Shown: positions 8,180 to 16,901, counted from the first letter of the stretch. The stretch: DNA of 30,996 nucleotides from Prevotella sp. UBA4330 (GCA_002394385.1 DGTS01000013.1:48334-79329); one strand, 5' to 3'. Notes: generated from the sequence alone by a model not told the origin. Program-made: numbers and translations.

Positions 8180-9488
8180 ATATGATTTGTCTGGCCTTCA
8201 TTTCCAGGTATTTGTTTATGATGTTGACAGACAGTTTGTCGGGCGTTGTCAAGAGGCTGTAGATGCCGTTCTGTCGAAGTGTTGTGACGATGAGTCGTTT
8301 CTCGAATGAGAATTTCTCGGCTATGACGTGGCGGTAATAGTCCTCAACGTCAGTTGCCGGTGTTTCTATGAACTCCTGCTGTTCCTTGTCGATGAAGAAC
8401 ACCACGAGCACGACGTGGCGGCGTGCCAACTGCTGCAGATAGGACATCTGTCGCCGCATGGACACCATGTCTGAGAAATTGGTGTATAGCACGAGCAGAC
8501 TTCTGCGGTTGATGTGCTTATCGACATGCACGCAAAGCGAGAAATAGTCGGTCTCGCCGAACGATGTCTTCTGAGAATAGAGACTGTCCATGAGTGTCTC
8601 CATCTGCCCAGTCTGCTTGGATGCGGGTATGAATGTCTGGAACTGCTGGTCGAAGGTGATTAGTCCTGCCTTGTCGTCCTTGCGTATGGCAACGTAGGAG
8701 AGCACGAGCGAGGCGTTGATGGCATAGTCGAGAAGAGTCATGCCGTCGAAGGCCTGTTGCATGACACGCCCGCGGTCGATGACGTTATAGATGTTCTGGG
8801 AGCGTTCGTCTTGATAGACATTCACCATGAGTGCATGACGGCGGGCGCTTGCTTTCCAGTTGATGGTACGGTAGTCGTCGCCCTGCACATATTCCTTTAT
8901 CTGCTCGAAGTCGGTGTTATGCCCCACACGGCGTATCCTCTTTATTCCCAGTTCCTGCAGGTTGTTGCTCATGGCGAGCAGTTCATACTGCCGCAGCATG
9001 AGGTAGGAAGGATACACCTTGATGTCACGGGCTGCCTTATCGGTGAACCTGCGGCTGACAAGTCCCAGTCCCACGAAGGCGAAGGTGCGTATGTCTCCGA
9101 ACCCATACACGCCGCGCTCCTTCGGTTGCAGTTGGTACTCTATAGTGGTGTTTCCACGTGCTTCCATCGAAGCCTTGAAACAGATGTCGCGACGCTGGAA
9201 CACGAACGGTATCTCGTCGATAACCTCTACGCGCACCTTATAAGGGAACGTGTTGTCAAGATGCAGCCTCACCACATTGTCGTCGCCGTTGGAGAAGCGG
9301 TCGCTGCACGTGCGTCTCGCCGTGATTCCGCGTCGCCAGTAGAGCAATGCCGTCTCGGTGAGCACAAGAGCCAGGAAGAGCGCAAGCAGCACCTTGCCCA
9401 CCACGAAGAGCGGCGGCATCCAATAGCCTGCGGCAATTACCGCGATGATGGCTATTATGGCGATATAGAATCTGCGGGTTAAGAACAT
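8175..9488 (-). CDS. DUF58 domain protein, partner of MoxR ATPase
   Basis: A 437-residue protein with two N-terminal membrane helices (about 6-20 and 26-50), then a beta-rich region, then the DUF58 signature EQIKEYVQGDDYRTINWKAS (about 195-214). The C-terminal half is von Willebrand A-like. The metal-site motif is degenerate (VIDRGRVM, 237-244, where classical vWA has DxSxS), which may mean altered metal binding. DUF58 proteins pair with MoxR ATPases and are thought to act in assembly or maturation of envelope or metalloproteins. The start is placed by the ATG directly after the 51-bp repeat copy (minus strand). The MoxR gene is the upstream neighbour. Confidence 0.88.
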   Translation of the reverse strand: MFLTRRFYIAIIAIIAVIAAGYWMPPLFVVGKVLLALFLALVLTETALLYWRRGITARRTCSDRFSNGDDNVVRLHLDNTFPYKVRVEVIDEIPFVFQRRDICFKASMEARGNTTIEYQLQPKERGVYGFGDIRTFAFVGLGLVSRRFTDKAARDIKVYPSYLMLRQYELLAMSNNLQELGIKRIRRVGHNTDFEQIKEYVQGDDYRTINWKASARRHALMVNVYQDERSQNIYNVIDRGRVMQQAFDGMTLLDYAINASLVLSYVAIRKDDKAGLITFDQQFQTFIPASKQTGQMETLMDSLYSQKTSFGETDYFSLCVHVDKHINRRSLLVLYTNFSDMVSMRRQMSYLQQLARRHVVLVVFFIDKEQQEFIETPATDVEDYYRHVIAEKFSFEKRLIVTTLRQNGIYSLLTTPDKLSVNIINKYLEMKARQIIS

Positions 9489-9539
9489 AATCTAATTTTG
9501 AATTACGAAGGTTGAATTACGATGGGTCGCCAAAGGCGA
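9489..9539 (-). repeat. Single copy of the ~51-bp start-proximal repeat, minus orientation
   Basis: Read on the minus strand it contains the TCGCCAAAGGCGA hairpin (9527-9539), then GTAATTCAACCTTCGTAATTC and an ATTAG just before the DUF58 ATG. This is the same order and the same position relative to a start as the copies at 75-226 and 5087-5136, although more diverged. Confidence 0.7.
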
Positions 9540-9550
9540 GTACTTCAACC

Positions 9551-10519
9551 TTATTTCGGAACCTCTACTTTGTCGATGAGTCGCTGTGTAACCTTCAGCG
9601 GAGTGAATCCCTCCATCTCAGCCTCGGCAGTGATTATCATGCGGTGCTGGAGGATGCTTGGCGTAACGAAGCGCACATCCTCGGGGATGACGAAGTCGCG
9701 TCCCTGCAGCACAGCGTATGCCTTTGCCGACTGCATCATGGCAATAGAGGCACGCGGCGAAGCACCCAGCAACACTCGCTTGCTGGTGCGCGTCTGCTGC
9801 ACGATGTTCACAATATAGTTAACCAGCGTCGGGTCGATATATACATTATTTATATTACGGCGGAGGTAAGTGAGTTCCTCCTTAGTGATTACCGGCTCGA
9901 TGTCACTGAGTTTCACGAAGTCGAGGTTTCCCTGGTGCAGTTGCATTATCTGTTCCTCTTCTGTTACCGACGGATAGCCCATGGTTATCTTCATGAGGAA
10001 GCGGTCGAGTTGAGCCTCGGGCAGTTTGTATGTACCCTCCTGCTCCACAGGGTTCTGTGTGGCGATGATGGTGAAGAGGTCGTCCATCTTATATGTTACG
10101 CCATCGATGCTCACCTGTTTTTCTTCCATCACCTCGAAGAGCGCCGCCTGCGTCTTTGCCGGTGCGCGGTTTATCTCGTCAACGAGCACAATGTCAGAAA
10201 AGATGGGTCCCTCGTGGAAGTGGAACTCAGAGTCCTTCATGTTGAACACCGTCGTTCCGAGCACGTCGCTCGGCATGAGGTCGGGAGTGAACTGTATTCG
10301 GCTGAAGCCGGCGTTCACCAGTCGCGCCACCAATCGTGCCGTGAGTGTCTTTGCCACTCCTGGCACTCCCTCGATGAGCACATGACCGTTGGCAAGCACC
10401 GCGGTGAGGATGAGGTCAACCGCCTGGTGCTGTCCTATAATCACTCGTCTTATCTGTTCTCTCAACTGCTGTATTTTCTCTGAAAATGCAGTCAGGTCCA
10501 TTCTTGTTTGCTCTTCCAT
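9551..10519 (-). CDS. MoxR-family AAA+ ATPase
   Basis: A 322-residue AAA+ protein with Walker A GVPGVAKT (51-58), Walker B IVLVDE (110-115), sensor 1 ATQNP (153-157) and the LDRF motif (171-174). The helical lid ends with GASPRASIAMM. MoxR ATPases act as chaperone-like remodelers together with a vWA or DUF58 partner; here that partner is encoded immediately downstream. The intervals on both sides hold repeats (51-bp type downstream, GAGTTT type upstream). The start could be ATG 10519 or an internal ATG at 10501. The protein is cytoplasmic and presumably works at the membrane face with the other operon products. Confidence 0.93.
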   Translation of the reverse strand: MEEQTRMDLTAFSEKIQQLREQIRRVIIGQHQAVDLILTAVLANGHVLIEGVPGVAKTLTARLVARLVNAGFSRIQFTPDLMPSDVLGTTVFNMKDSEFHFHEGPIFSDIVLVDEINRAPAKTQAALFEVMEEKQVSIDGVTYKMDDLFTIIATQNPVEQEGTYKLPEAQLDRFLMKITMGYPSVTEEEQIMQLHQGNLDFVKLSDIEPVITKEELTYLRRNINNVYIDPTLVNYIVNIVQQTRTSKRVLLGASPRASIAMMQSAKAYAVLQGRDFVIPEDVRFVTPSILQHRMIITAEAEMEGFTPLKVTQRLIDKVEVPK

Positions 10520-10522
10520 TAT

Positions 10523-10587
10523 GTGAGTTTATGAGTTTGTGAGTTTATGAGTTTGTGAGTTATGAGTTTGTGAGTTATGAGTTATGT
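10523..10587. repeat. 7-8-bp tandem repeat (TGAGTTTA/G) overlapping the DUF4350 stop
   Basis: About eight units of ATGAGTTT / GTGAGTTT / ATGAGTT lie between the MoxR start and the DUF4350 end. The minus-strand TAA of DUF4350 (10582-10584) is within the array. Confidence 0.85.
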
Positions 10588-11979
10588 GTTTACGAGTTTT
10601 TTCTCTATCTCGTTCATATAGTCGATGTACATCATCATCTCGTCAACTGTCATGTCAAGACCGCTGCGGCATGCCTTGCGCGTTGCCTTGATGCGGTAGC
10701 CGATGTCTTTGACCGGCATGCCCGTATGTCTTGCCAACATGTTGAAATTCTCTTCGTCATCGGCATCCTCGTCAATGTCTATCTGCACTTCACGTCGCAG
10801 GAACTCTGTGAAATAAGAGTATTTCTTCCTTACCAAATCGGCGTGTGCACCGTCTTGATAATAGAGTGTTCCTATCAGTTTGGTGAACTCCAACTGATGG
10901 TTCTCTGGTTTCTTCACAATAGGAATTGCCCTCTGACGGCGACGCGCGGTGAAGATGAAGAACAGCAACAGGGTGAGCAATGCCAGATAGACAGCCCACC
11001 TGAGCGGCGGATTGGCGATGAAATAGCGCATCGGCGACTGGCTGATATGCTCCTCAGCCAACGGCTTTTCTGCTATTCTCATTATAGGATTGTCGCTCAC
11101 GGTGTTCAGCACGCGATAGACAAAAGAGACGTTATCTCCGTTCATTATGCCGTAGTTGGTGAAGAGCAGCGGTGTGGTGCAAATCACTATCTCTCCCCTG
11201 CCCCACTTGCGTTTCATCACTACGGGGTATTCCTTTTTCTTATCCACATATTTCCACGCCAGCGGTTTCCACTCGGGACTTGTCCTGCGAATGACTTTTA
11301 GCCTTTTCGTGTAGGTACCGTCGACAACCGTCGCCAGCGTACTGTCTATCATTTCCACAACTGCCCTATCCAAAGAGTCTTCCTCAACCACTTCCGACTC
11401 CTCGTCTTCATTATCATATTCATAAATGGTGTCTGGCTTTAGCACGAAGTTGGCGTTGATGAAGTCGGAATATGCCATATAGACATGCTCCGGATAAAGG
11501 TTGTCCTTTTCCCACACAAGACTATCGGTGCTTCTGAGCAGTCCTCTCGATGCAGCGCGCTTGAGTGAACTGACGCTGAAATAGCCGTTGTCTGACAGGA
11601 ACTGCAGCGTATCTTCCATAGAAGACTGGAACTTGTCGTTGCAAATAAGCAACTTATTTCCTTTAGAAACTAAGTCGAGCATCGACTTAATTTCCAAATC
11701 GGAATACTTTCCATAGTCGGAATAGATGTCAACAACACTCAGTGGAGTCTTCAACGATGAGTCGTTAAGCAACTGATAGAACGTGGTGTGCTTCACGCTG
11801 TAGCCATTCTTCATGCTCTTCTTGGCAAGACTGTCGAAGAGGGCGCACCCGAACGGCTGTTTGCTGTCATGACTGAATGTGGGCTCCCACACGAAACGCT
11901 TGGGAACGGAGAGTTCTATCAGTACAGCAACAACGAGCAACACGGCAATAGCCACAACAAATACCTTGCTGTTATTCAT
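10582..11979 (-). CDS. DUF4350 domain membrane protein
   Basis: A protein of about 465 residues. The start is set at ATG 11979 because it follows an AGGAGGT ribosome-binding sequence with suitable spacing and gives an N-terminal membrane helix (SKVFVVAIAVLLVVAVLIEL). A longer reading to 12045 would run deep into the upstream gene. A periplasmic DUF4350 domain resembling a class I glutamine amidotransferase fold follows (SVVDIYSDYGKYSDLEIKSM region). There is a second helix (PPLRWAVYLALLTLLLFFIF) and a cytoplasmic tail. It overlaps the DUF4129 gene by 8 nt, which suggests translational coupling. Genes of this family usually accompany MoxR/DUF58; the function is unknown. Confidence 0.82.
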   Translation of the reverse strand: MNNSKVFVVAIAVLLVVAVLIELSVPKRFVWEPTFSHDSKQPFGCALFDSLAKKSMKNGYSVKHTTFYQLLNDSSLKTPLSVVDIYSDYGKYSDLEIKSMLDLVSKGNKLLICNDKFQSSMEDTLQFLSDNGYFSVSSLKRAASRGLLRSTDSLVWEKDNLYPEHVYMAYSDFINANFVLKPDTIYEYDNEDEESEVVEEDSLDRAVVEMIDSTLATVVDGTYTKRLKVIRRTSPEWKPLAWKYVDKKKEYPVVMKRKWGRGEIVICTTPLLFTNYGIMNGDNVSFVYRVLNTVSDNPIMRIAEKPLAEEHISQSPMRYFIANPPLRWAVYLALLTLLLFFIFTARRRQRAIPIVKKPENHQLEFTKLIGTLYYQDGAHADLVRKKYSYFTEFLRREVQIDIDEDADDEENFNMLARHTGMPVKDIGYRIKATRKACRSGLDMTVDEMMMYIDYMNEIEKKLVNT

Positions 11980-12598
11980 GCTGACCTCCTTTCTCTGCTG
12001 ATTTGAGAGAAGACTTGAGCGAACGCTGCCACTCCTCCATGTCATTGACGTTCTCCTCGCTTGCCTCGTAGTTGCCGTATCTCACCTTTATGAACTGCCT
12101 CGTCATGTCACGGAAAGCATCGTTGGGCATCTCTGATGTGTATTGCATTGGCGGTTTCCACGGCTGCCATGTTATCTTGCCGTTGTCCGAAAGGAAACGC
12201 AACGTGTCGAGATAGATGAGTCTGACGGCCTCGAACCAGTCCTTGCGGTCCTTCGCCGCACTTATCTGACTGTCGAAATCGATGCCGTAGATGGTGTCCT
12301 CCACCTCCTTGTATTCCAGTTCCGACTTCTCCTCACGGCGGAAGAGTTTTGGCTTCAACTTCACCACAAGGAAAATAATGAAGAACAACAGCAACAGCGC
12401 ACCTATAACATATAATGTGTATTTCACATCAGAGGAAATGCCAGAGAAGAGTTCTTCCATGAAGTCATCAATCTTTCTCATAATCCACTCCAGCAGATTC
12501 ATCTGCGACCCAACCAACTCACGGTTGTAGTCGTAGTCTCCGCTCTCCTGCCAAACGGCAATCTGCTGGGCGTTATATGTCAGGGTATCTGTCTGCAT
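11972..12598 (-). CDS. DUF4129 domain membrane protein
   Basis: A 208-residue protein with an N-terminal extracytoplasmic segment, one membrane helix at about 60-80 and a C-terminal DUF4129-like domain (DWFEAVRLIYLDTLRFLSDNG... FIKVRYGNYEASEENVNDM). DUF4129 domains occur beside MoxR, DUF58 and transglutaminase-like proteins. The stop overlaps the start of DUF4350 by 8 nt, and the start is 3 nt after the stop of the upstream membrane protein gene. The tight spacing supports one operon and a shared membrane complex. Biochemical activity is unknown. Confidence 0.82.
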   Translation of the reverse strand: MQTDTLTYNAQQIAVWQESGDYDYNRELVGSQMNLLEWIMRKIDDFMEELFSGISSDVKYTLYVIGALLLLFFIIFLVVKLKPKLFRREEKSELEYKEVEDTIYGIDFDSQISAAKDRKDWFEAVRLIYLDTLRFLSDNGKITWQPWKPPMQYTSEMPNDAFRDMTRQFIKVRYGNYEASEENVNDMEEWQRSLKSSLKSAEKGGQHE

Positions 12599-12601
12599 CG
12601 C

Positions 12602-13525
12602 TTACTCCAGGTTTTCAAAGTTATCAATGTCTGCGTCCATTGTGATGCTGTCCTTGCGCTCTGTGGCATGGGCATAATGGTAGGCGGTGGACAACGGCTG
12701 CAACATCATGGCGAGGTATGTGACGAACATCATCATCACTCCGAAGAGGAACGAAAGAACATGCACCGTCGTATCAAGCCACGGGGAGACATCGTCTATC
12801 TCGCCGAATATCATTCCCATTACAGCACATATCGCCCAAGGAATGGACACCGCCTGACTGATGATGTTCATAATGAAACTGAACACCATATTGATGACGA
12901 ACAATCCCACCCATGTGCCAAAGCCGAGACGCAACGCCTTAGAAACGGCTTCTTTCATGTTTATGTTCTCGAAGGTATAGATGCAGGGGAACATCAACAT
13001 TGGTATGGCAAGGACAATCATAGCGGGAATGAAAAGTATCAATGCCAGCGGGTTGAGCAAAGAGAGTACAAGCATGACAATGACGGCACCGGTGCAAGCC
13101 AGCGTTGACTTCATCACGCGCTTCATGTTGCGCCACAGGTGGTTCCACACCATGCCGAACGTAACACCCTCGAGACCGCCCTCGCGCTCATTGTACTCCT
13201 GAACCATAGTGAACGTGAGTGATTGCAGCAGTATGCCACCAAGCAAGAGGCATAGCAGCAGGATGCCATAACTGGAGAGCATGCGCACGATATAACCCAG
13301 TTCGCTATCCGAGACATCAATAGAGTCGAGACCGATAGTGAACCCGAAATAGTCGCCAAAGAAACTGTTCATAGCCACCGACTGCACAATGCTCAGGGGC
13401 AACAACATATAGATTGCTGCTCTGAACATCACCGGCCAGTTCTCGCGCATGAAGTCGATGGCGGCGGTCATTCGTTCTCCTATCGTCCGTTCCTTATAAA
13501 ACGGTATCTTGTCAAAATCTTCCAA
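12602..13525 (-). CDS. Polytopic membrane protein of the MoxR operon
   Basis: A 307-residue protein with about six to seven hydrophobic helices (around 33-50, 80-108, 142-185, 205-232, 258-280). The N-terminal polar segment and the helix pattern resemble DUF975/DUF4013-type or glycerophosphodiesterase-membrane-domain proteins, but no motif decides between them. The likely start is TTG at 13525, 10 nt after the SpoIIM-like stop; the first in-frame ATG (13471) would remove 18 residues. It lies between the SpoIIM-like and DUF4129 genes with almost no gaps, so it is probably part of the same membrane assembly. Confidence 0.75.
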   Translation of the reverse strand: MEDFDKIPFYKERTIGERMTAAIDFMRENWPVMFRAAIYMLLPLSIVQSVAMNSFFGDYFGFTIGLDSIDVSDSELGYIVRMLSSYGILLLCLLLGGILLQSLTFTMVQEYNEREGGLEGVTFGMVWNHLWRNMKRVMKSTLACTGAVIVMLVLSLLNPLALILFIPAMIVLAIPMLMFPCIYTFENINMKEAVSKALRLGFGTWVGLFVINMVFSFIMNIISQAVSIPWAICAVMGMIFGEIDDVSPWLDTTVHVLSFLFGVMMMFVTYLAMMLQPLSTAYHYAHATERKDSITMDADIDNFENLE

Positions 13526-13535
13526 CTCTAATCTC

Positions 13536-14504
13536 TTAATTCAAAACTTTCAATCGCCTCCTCCCAAGTATCTGCGGCCACACCACGAAATAGAACAGCA
13601 CGAAGAGGAGCGAACAGATGATGACACCTGCCCTTATCGCATCGGGAATCTCAGTGTGACGGGTGACGAATCCCTCAATGAATCCCGCTGTTATGAAGAC
13701 AGGGACGGTGCCCACGATTATCTTTAGTCCTCGGCGGGCGCCTTGACGGAACGCCACACCTCTTTTGTATGTACCGGGGAACAGCCAGCCGCGACCGAGT
13801 GCAAAGCCAGCAGCACCGCTGATGATGATGGCCGAAATCTCGAGTGTGCCGTGAAGCCAGATAGCAAGTGCCGACTCCACAAGCAGTCCCTGACTGAAGA
13901 AGAATGTCTGGAATGCTCCCAGCATGATGCCGTTCTGCATCAATATAAAGCCTGTGCCAACACATGCGAAGATGCCCATGACAAACGCCATGAACGACAC
14001 CATCACATTGTTTATGGTTATCTGGAGGAACATCGGTGTCTCGCTGCCGCCGTTATACACAGCCATAGGAGTGCCGTTCTTGATGTTCTCAAGAGTCATA
14101 TCTACATAATAGTCGCCGAGAATAAGACGCGAGAAATCGGGGTCATTCAACTGTGAGAGCACACCCACAAAGACAAAGAAAGCGAAAACAAGGAACGAGG
14201 CAAGCAACTCTTTGCGCGCATCAAACATCGTCAATGGCACCTCGTGTGTCCAATATGTGAAAATCCTCGTCCACTTCTCTTTCTTATTCTTATATATAGT
14301 ATTGTGCAGAGCCGAAGCAAGGTCATTCAGGTAGAGCGTAATCCTCGACCTGCGATAGTGGGTCTGCGCAAAGGCGAGGTCGGCAGTGAGTTCCGTATAT
14401 GCCTCCGCCAACTCGTCAGGAGAAGAAAGCAGAGGGTCGGACACCATCGCCTCGGTCTTGCGCCACTTGTCGATATTGCTTCTTATGAATGATGCTTCTT
14501 TCAT
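13536..14504 (-). CDS. SpoIIM-family (stage II sporulation protein M-like) membrane protein
   Basis: A protein of about 322 residues. The start is chosen at ATG 14504 (MKEASFIRSNIDKW), preceded by GGAGACC and lying downstream of the promoter at 14559-14589; a longer reading would begin inside the promoter. The N-terminus is soluble and helical (about 1-95), followed by several membrane helices. The SpoIIM-like core includes FVMGIFACVGTGFILMQNG and LHGTLEISAIIISGAAGFALGRG. This organism type does not sporulate; SpoIIM homologues in Bacteroidota lie in MoxR/RDD clusters with unknown envelope roles. It is the first gene of the seven-gene minus-strand operon, divergent from the RDD gene. Confidence 0.85.
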   Translation of the reverse strand: MKEASFIRSNIDKWRKTEAMVSDPLLSSPDELAEAYTELTADLAFAQTHYRRSRITLYLNDLASALHNTIYKNKKEKWTRIFTYWTHEVPLTMFDARKELLASFLVFAFFVFVGVLSQLNDPDFSRLILGDYYVDMTLENIKNGTPMAVYNGGSETPMFLQITINNVMVSFMAFVMGIFACVGTGFILMQNGIMLGAFQTFFFSQGLLVESALAIWLHGTLEISAIIISGAAGFALGRGWLFPGTYKRGVAFRQGARRGLKIIVGTVPVFITAGFIEGFVTRHTEIPDAIRAGVIICSLLFVLFYFVVWPQILGRRRLKVLN

Positions 14505-14558
14505 TGTTTTTACATGGTCTCCTTTCCTGAAAGGAAAAGGAATTATCCGAATTGTTTG

Positions 14559-14589
14559 CAAAGATAACTAAAATCGAGTACAAGACAAA
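14559..14589 (-). promoter_or_regulatory. Bacteroidota-type promoter for the SpoIIM/MoxR operon
   Basis: On the minus strand TTTG (14589-14586) is followed after 19 nt by TATCTTTG (14566-14559), a full match to the Bacteroidota -33/-7 consensus. It lies about 55 nt before the start at 14504. Confidence 0.75.
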
Positions 14590-14635
14590 GAAAATGATTT
14601 CTTTTTATATCAAAACGCCAATAACTTCGTGTTTT

Positions 14636-14668
14636 TTTCGCATAGTTAAGAAAAAAACATTACTTTTG
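14636..14668 (+). promoter_or_regulatory. Promoter of the RDD gene
   Basis: A -7 element TACTTTTG (14661-14668) is preceded by TTTCG (14636-14640) at about the right distance. It lies 16 nt before the ATG at 14685, giving a very short leader. Confidence 0.6.
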
Positions 14669-14684
14669 CAACAAAATAGAAGAA

Positions 14685-15416
14685 ATGTCACAAACAAATA
14701 TCATAACAGGACAGTATGTGCGCATCAGTCAGGTACCGGCAAGCCTGGCGGCAAGAATAGGTGCATGGGGCATTGACCTTATAGCCATCATCATCTATTT
14801 CACAGGAATAACGTACCTCCTGACTAAGATATTGCCCGACTTCGACAGCCCTGCCCTGCTGATATTATTTATATCGGTGGTCTATCTGCCCACCTACGCC
14901 TATCCCCTGCTTTGCGAAGTGTTCTTCAACGGGCAGAGCATCGGGAAGCACATACTGAAGATTCGCGTGGTTAAGAAAGACGGCTCGGTGCCCACGCTGG
15001 GCGACTATGTCATGCGGTGGCTGCTCTTCATTGTCGATGGTCCCACGATGGGATGTCTCGGCATTGTTTTTATCCTGCTTTCTAAAAACAGTCAGCGGCT
15101 GGGCGATATGGCTGCCGGCACAATGGTGATAAAGACCAACAACTATACGCACAGCCGAGTACTGCTAAGCGAGTTCGGATATGTTTCAAAAAACTATAAG
15201 CCTCTATTCCCGCAGGCGGCAGACCTCACGCTGAAGCAGGCAGAGGTAATTCAGAGATGCCTCTTGTCGGAAGAGCGCCAGCGAGTGATGCGCATCTCCC
15301 GCCTGTCACAGAAGGTGCGCAACACACTGGGCATTTCACAGATGCACATGGGCGACGAGCAATTCCTGCAAGTCGTTCTTCACGACTTCCAATATTATGC
15401 GATTTACGAAATATAG
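14685..15416 (+). CDS. RDD family membrane protein
   Basis: A 243-residue protein. The RDD domain occupies about residues 15-150: R24 and D31 in the first helix, the NGQSIGKHILKIRVV signature (82-96), and QRLGDMAAGTMVI (137-149). The C-terminal 90 residues are soluble and helical (LTLKQAEVIQRCLLSEERQRVM). RDD proteins are small membrane proteins, some tied to transport or ion homeostasis; the exact role is unknown. It is divergently transcribed from the SpoIIM/MoxR operon, an arrangement that suggests joint function. It converges with the alcohol dehydrogenase gene, with 15 nt between stops. Confidence 0.85.
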   Translation: MSQTNIITGQYVRISQVPASLAARIGAWGIDLIAIIIYFTGITYLLTKILPDFDSPALLILFISVVYLPTYAYPLLCEVFFNGQSIGKHILKIRVVKKDGSVPTLGDYVMRWLLFIVDGPTMGCLGIVFILLSKNSQRLGDMAAGTMVIKTNNYTHSRVLLSEFGYVSKNYKPLFPQAADLTLKQAEVIQRCLLSEERQRVMRISRLSQKVRNTLGISQMHMGDEQFLQVVLHDFQYYAIYEI

Positions 15417-15431
15417 TTTATTGTAAATCCC

Positions 15432-16613
15432 TTATTTCGCCATTTTATATATCTTCACCATTTCTTCTCTGCCCAGTCGCTCAAGAGTGCCCACGGTGAT
15501 GGTGTTGCCACGGCTGCACTTGTCAGCCATCAACTCTATTTCCTCGTCGGTGATGTCACGACCGAGCAACTCCTTGATGGTTGTCGGCATACCTATTTCT
15601 TTATAGAAGCGTTCCATTGCCCTGATGCCCTTCTCGGCTGTCTGCTCGGGCGAGGTGAAGTCGTTCTCCACTCCCATCACGTTAACAGCAAACTGGACGA
15701 AGCGCGAGGTGTGGCGCGGCAGCATGTAACGTGCCCAACTGGGCCATATAGCGGCAAGGCCTGCTCCATGCGTGACACCGAAAAGCGCGCTCAGTTCGTG
15801 CTCAAGGCGGTGTGTGGCGAAGTCCTTCTCAAGACCGCACTCCATGAGATTGTTGTGAGACAAACTGCCAGCCCACATTATCTGAGCCCTCGCGCGATAG
15901 TCCTCGGGATTGCGGAGCACATCTATGGTACAGTCCTTCACCGTGCGGAGCAATGCCTCGGCAAGCGAGTCGGTGAGCGTCATATCCTGGTATTTGCAGA
16001 AATAGCGCTCCATGGTGTGCATCATAATGTCTGTAGCACCTGCCGCCGTCTGATAAGGGGGCAACGTGAACGTGCGCTCGGGATTCATTATCGCGAAACG
16101 ACAACGGCACAGGTCGCTGTTCACACCACGCTTCAGCAGTCCGTCGTCCTTCGTTATTACGCAACTGTCGCTCAACTCACTGCCCGCAGCAGGAATGGTG
16201 AGCACCGTGCCTATAGGGAGTGCTGCCTGCGGAACAGCCTTGCCGTCCCAGAAGTCCCACACGTCACCGTCATATTTCACACCGTATGCTATCGCCTTTG
16301 ACGAGTCGATGACACTGCCTCCACCAACGGCAAGAATAAAATCAACATTCTCCTTGCGGCACAGTTCGATGCCTTTATACACCATCGAGAGCAGCGGGTT
16401 GGGCACCACACCGCCAAGTTCCACATGCTGGACGCCACCCTCGTCGAGCAGGCGCAGCATCTTGTCGAGCAGACCGCTACGCTTGGCGCTGCCACCACCA
16501 TAATGTACCAGCACCTTGGTGCCGCCATATTTCTTTACCAGGTCGGCAACAGCCTCCTCCGACTGTCGCCCGAACACCACCTGAGTGGGTGAATAGTAAT
16601 TAAAGTCCTTCAT
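15432..16613 (-). CDS. Iron-type alcohol dehydrogenase (butanol dehydrogenase/YqhD-like)
   Basis: A 393-residue group III (Fe-type) alcohol dehydrogenase. The nucleotide-binding motif GGGS is at 97-100. Probable metal ligands are D195, H199, H268 and H282, in the contexts GATDIMMHTMERYF and FGVTHGAGLA. YqhD- and BdhA-type enzymes reduce aldehydes to alcohols, usually with NADPH and Zn or Fe. The start at 16613 is supported by the promoter at 16639-16669: a longer reading to 16649 would start inside the -7 box. It appears monocistronic and divergent from carB. A fermentative or aldehyde-detoxifying role is inferred. Confidence 0.9.
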   Translation of the reverse strand: MKDFNYYSPTQVVFGRQSEEAVADLVKKYGGTKVLVHYGGGSAKRSGLLDKMLRLLDEGGVQHVELGGVVPNPLLSMVYKGIELCRKENVDFILAVGGGSVIDSSKAIAYGVKYDGDVWDFWDGKAVPQAALPIGTVLTIPAAGSELSDSCVITKDDGLLKRGVNSDLCRCRFAIMNPERTFTLPPYQTAAGATDIMMHTMERYFCKYQDMTLTDSLAEALLRTVKDCTIDVLRNPEDYRARAQIMWAGSLSHNNLMECGLEKDFATHRLEHELSALFGVTHGAGLAAIWPSWARYMLPRHTSRFVQFAVNVMGVENDFTSPEQTAEKGIRAMERFYKEIGMPTTIKELLGRDITDEEIELMADKCSRGNTITVGTLERLGREEMVKIYKMAK

Positions 16614-16638
16614 ATTGCATTCTTCATAAGTTACTCGG

Positions 16639-16669
16639 CAAAGATACAAATTAAATCTTAATTACACAA
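16639..16669 (-). promoter_or_regulatory. Promoter of the alcohol dehydrogenase gene
   Basis: On the minus strand TTG (16669-16667) is followed after 20 nt by TATCTTTG (16646-16639). This matches the Bacteroidota consensus and decides the start codon at 16613. Confidence 0.7.
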
Positions 16670-16829
16670 GATTACAATCAGTTTTTGAAATAATAAATCT
16701 TGAGGAGGGAGGAGAGAGTAATGTCGTGACTCCCCTCCCAAATCCGCAAGTATAAAGCATGTTTATGCGGGAACAAAAAAAAGTGTATAAAAATCGTCGA
16801 AACTGCATCACTATTTCAGCATTTTTTTA

Positions 16830-16837
16830 TAACTTTG
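16830..16837 (+). promoter_or_regulatory. -7 promoter element of carB
   Basis: TAACTTTG matches TAnnTTTG and lies 126 nt before the carB ATG, predicting a leader of about 115-120 nt. The rest of 16614-16963 holds no gene. It includes an imperfect GC-rich inverted pair near 16700-16742 and a CCGCA...TGCGG hairpin (about 16743-16770). Confidence 0.6.
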
Positions 16838-16901
16838 CACGCGGTTTTTGAACAAAGGAGAAAATTTTATAAAAGATTCCGATTGTTGATAGGTAAACAA
16901 A

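Noticed and set aside
9512..10483. Long open frame antisense to the MoxR gene
   Set aside because: The minus frame is a complete MoxR ATPase with all motifs; the plus frame shows no domain.
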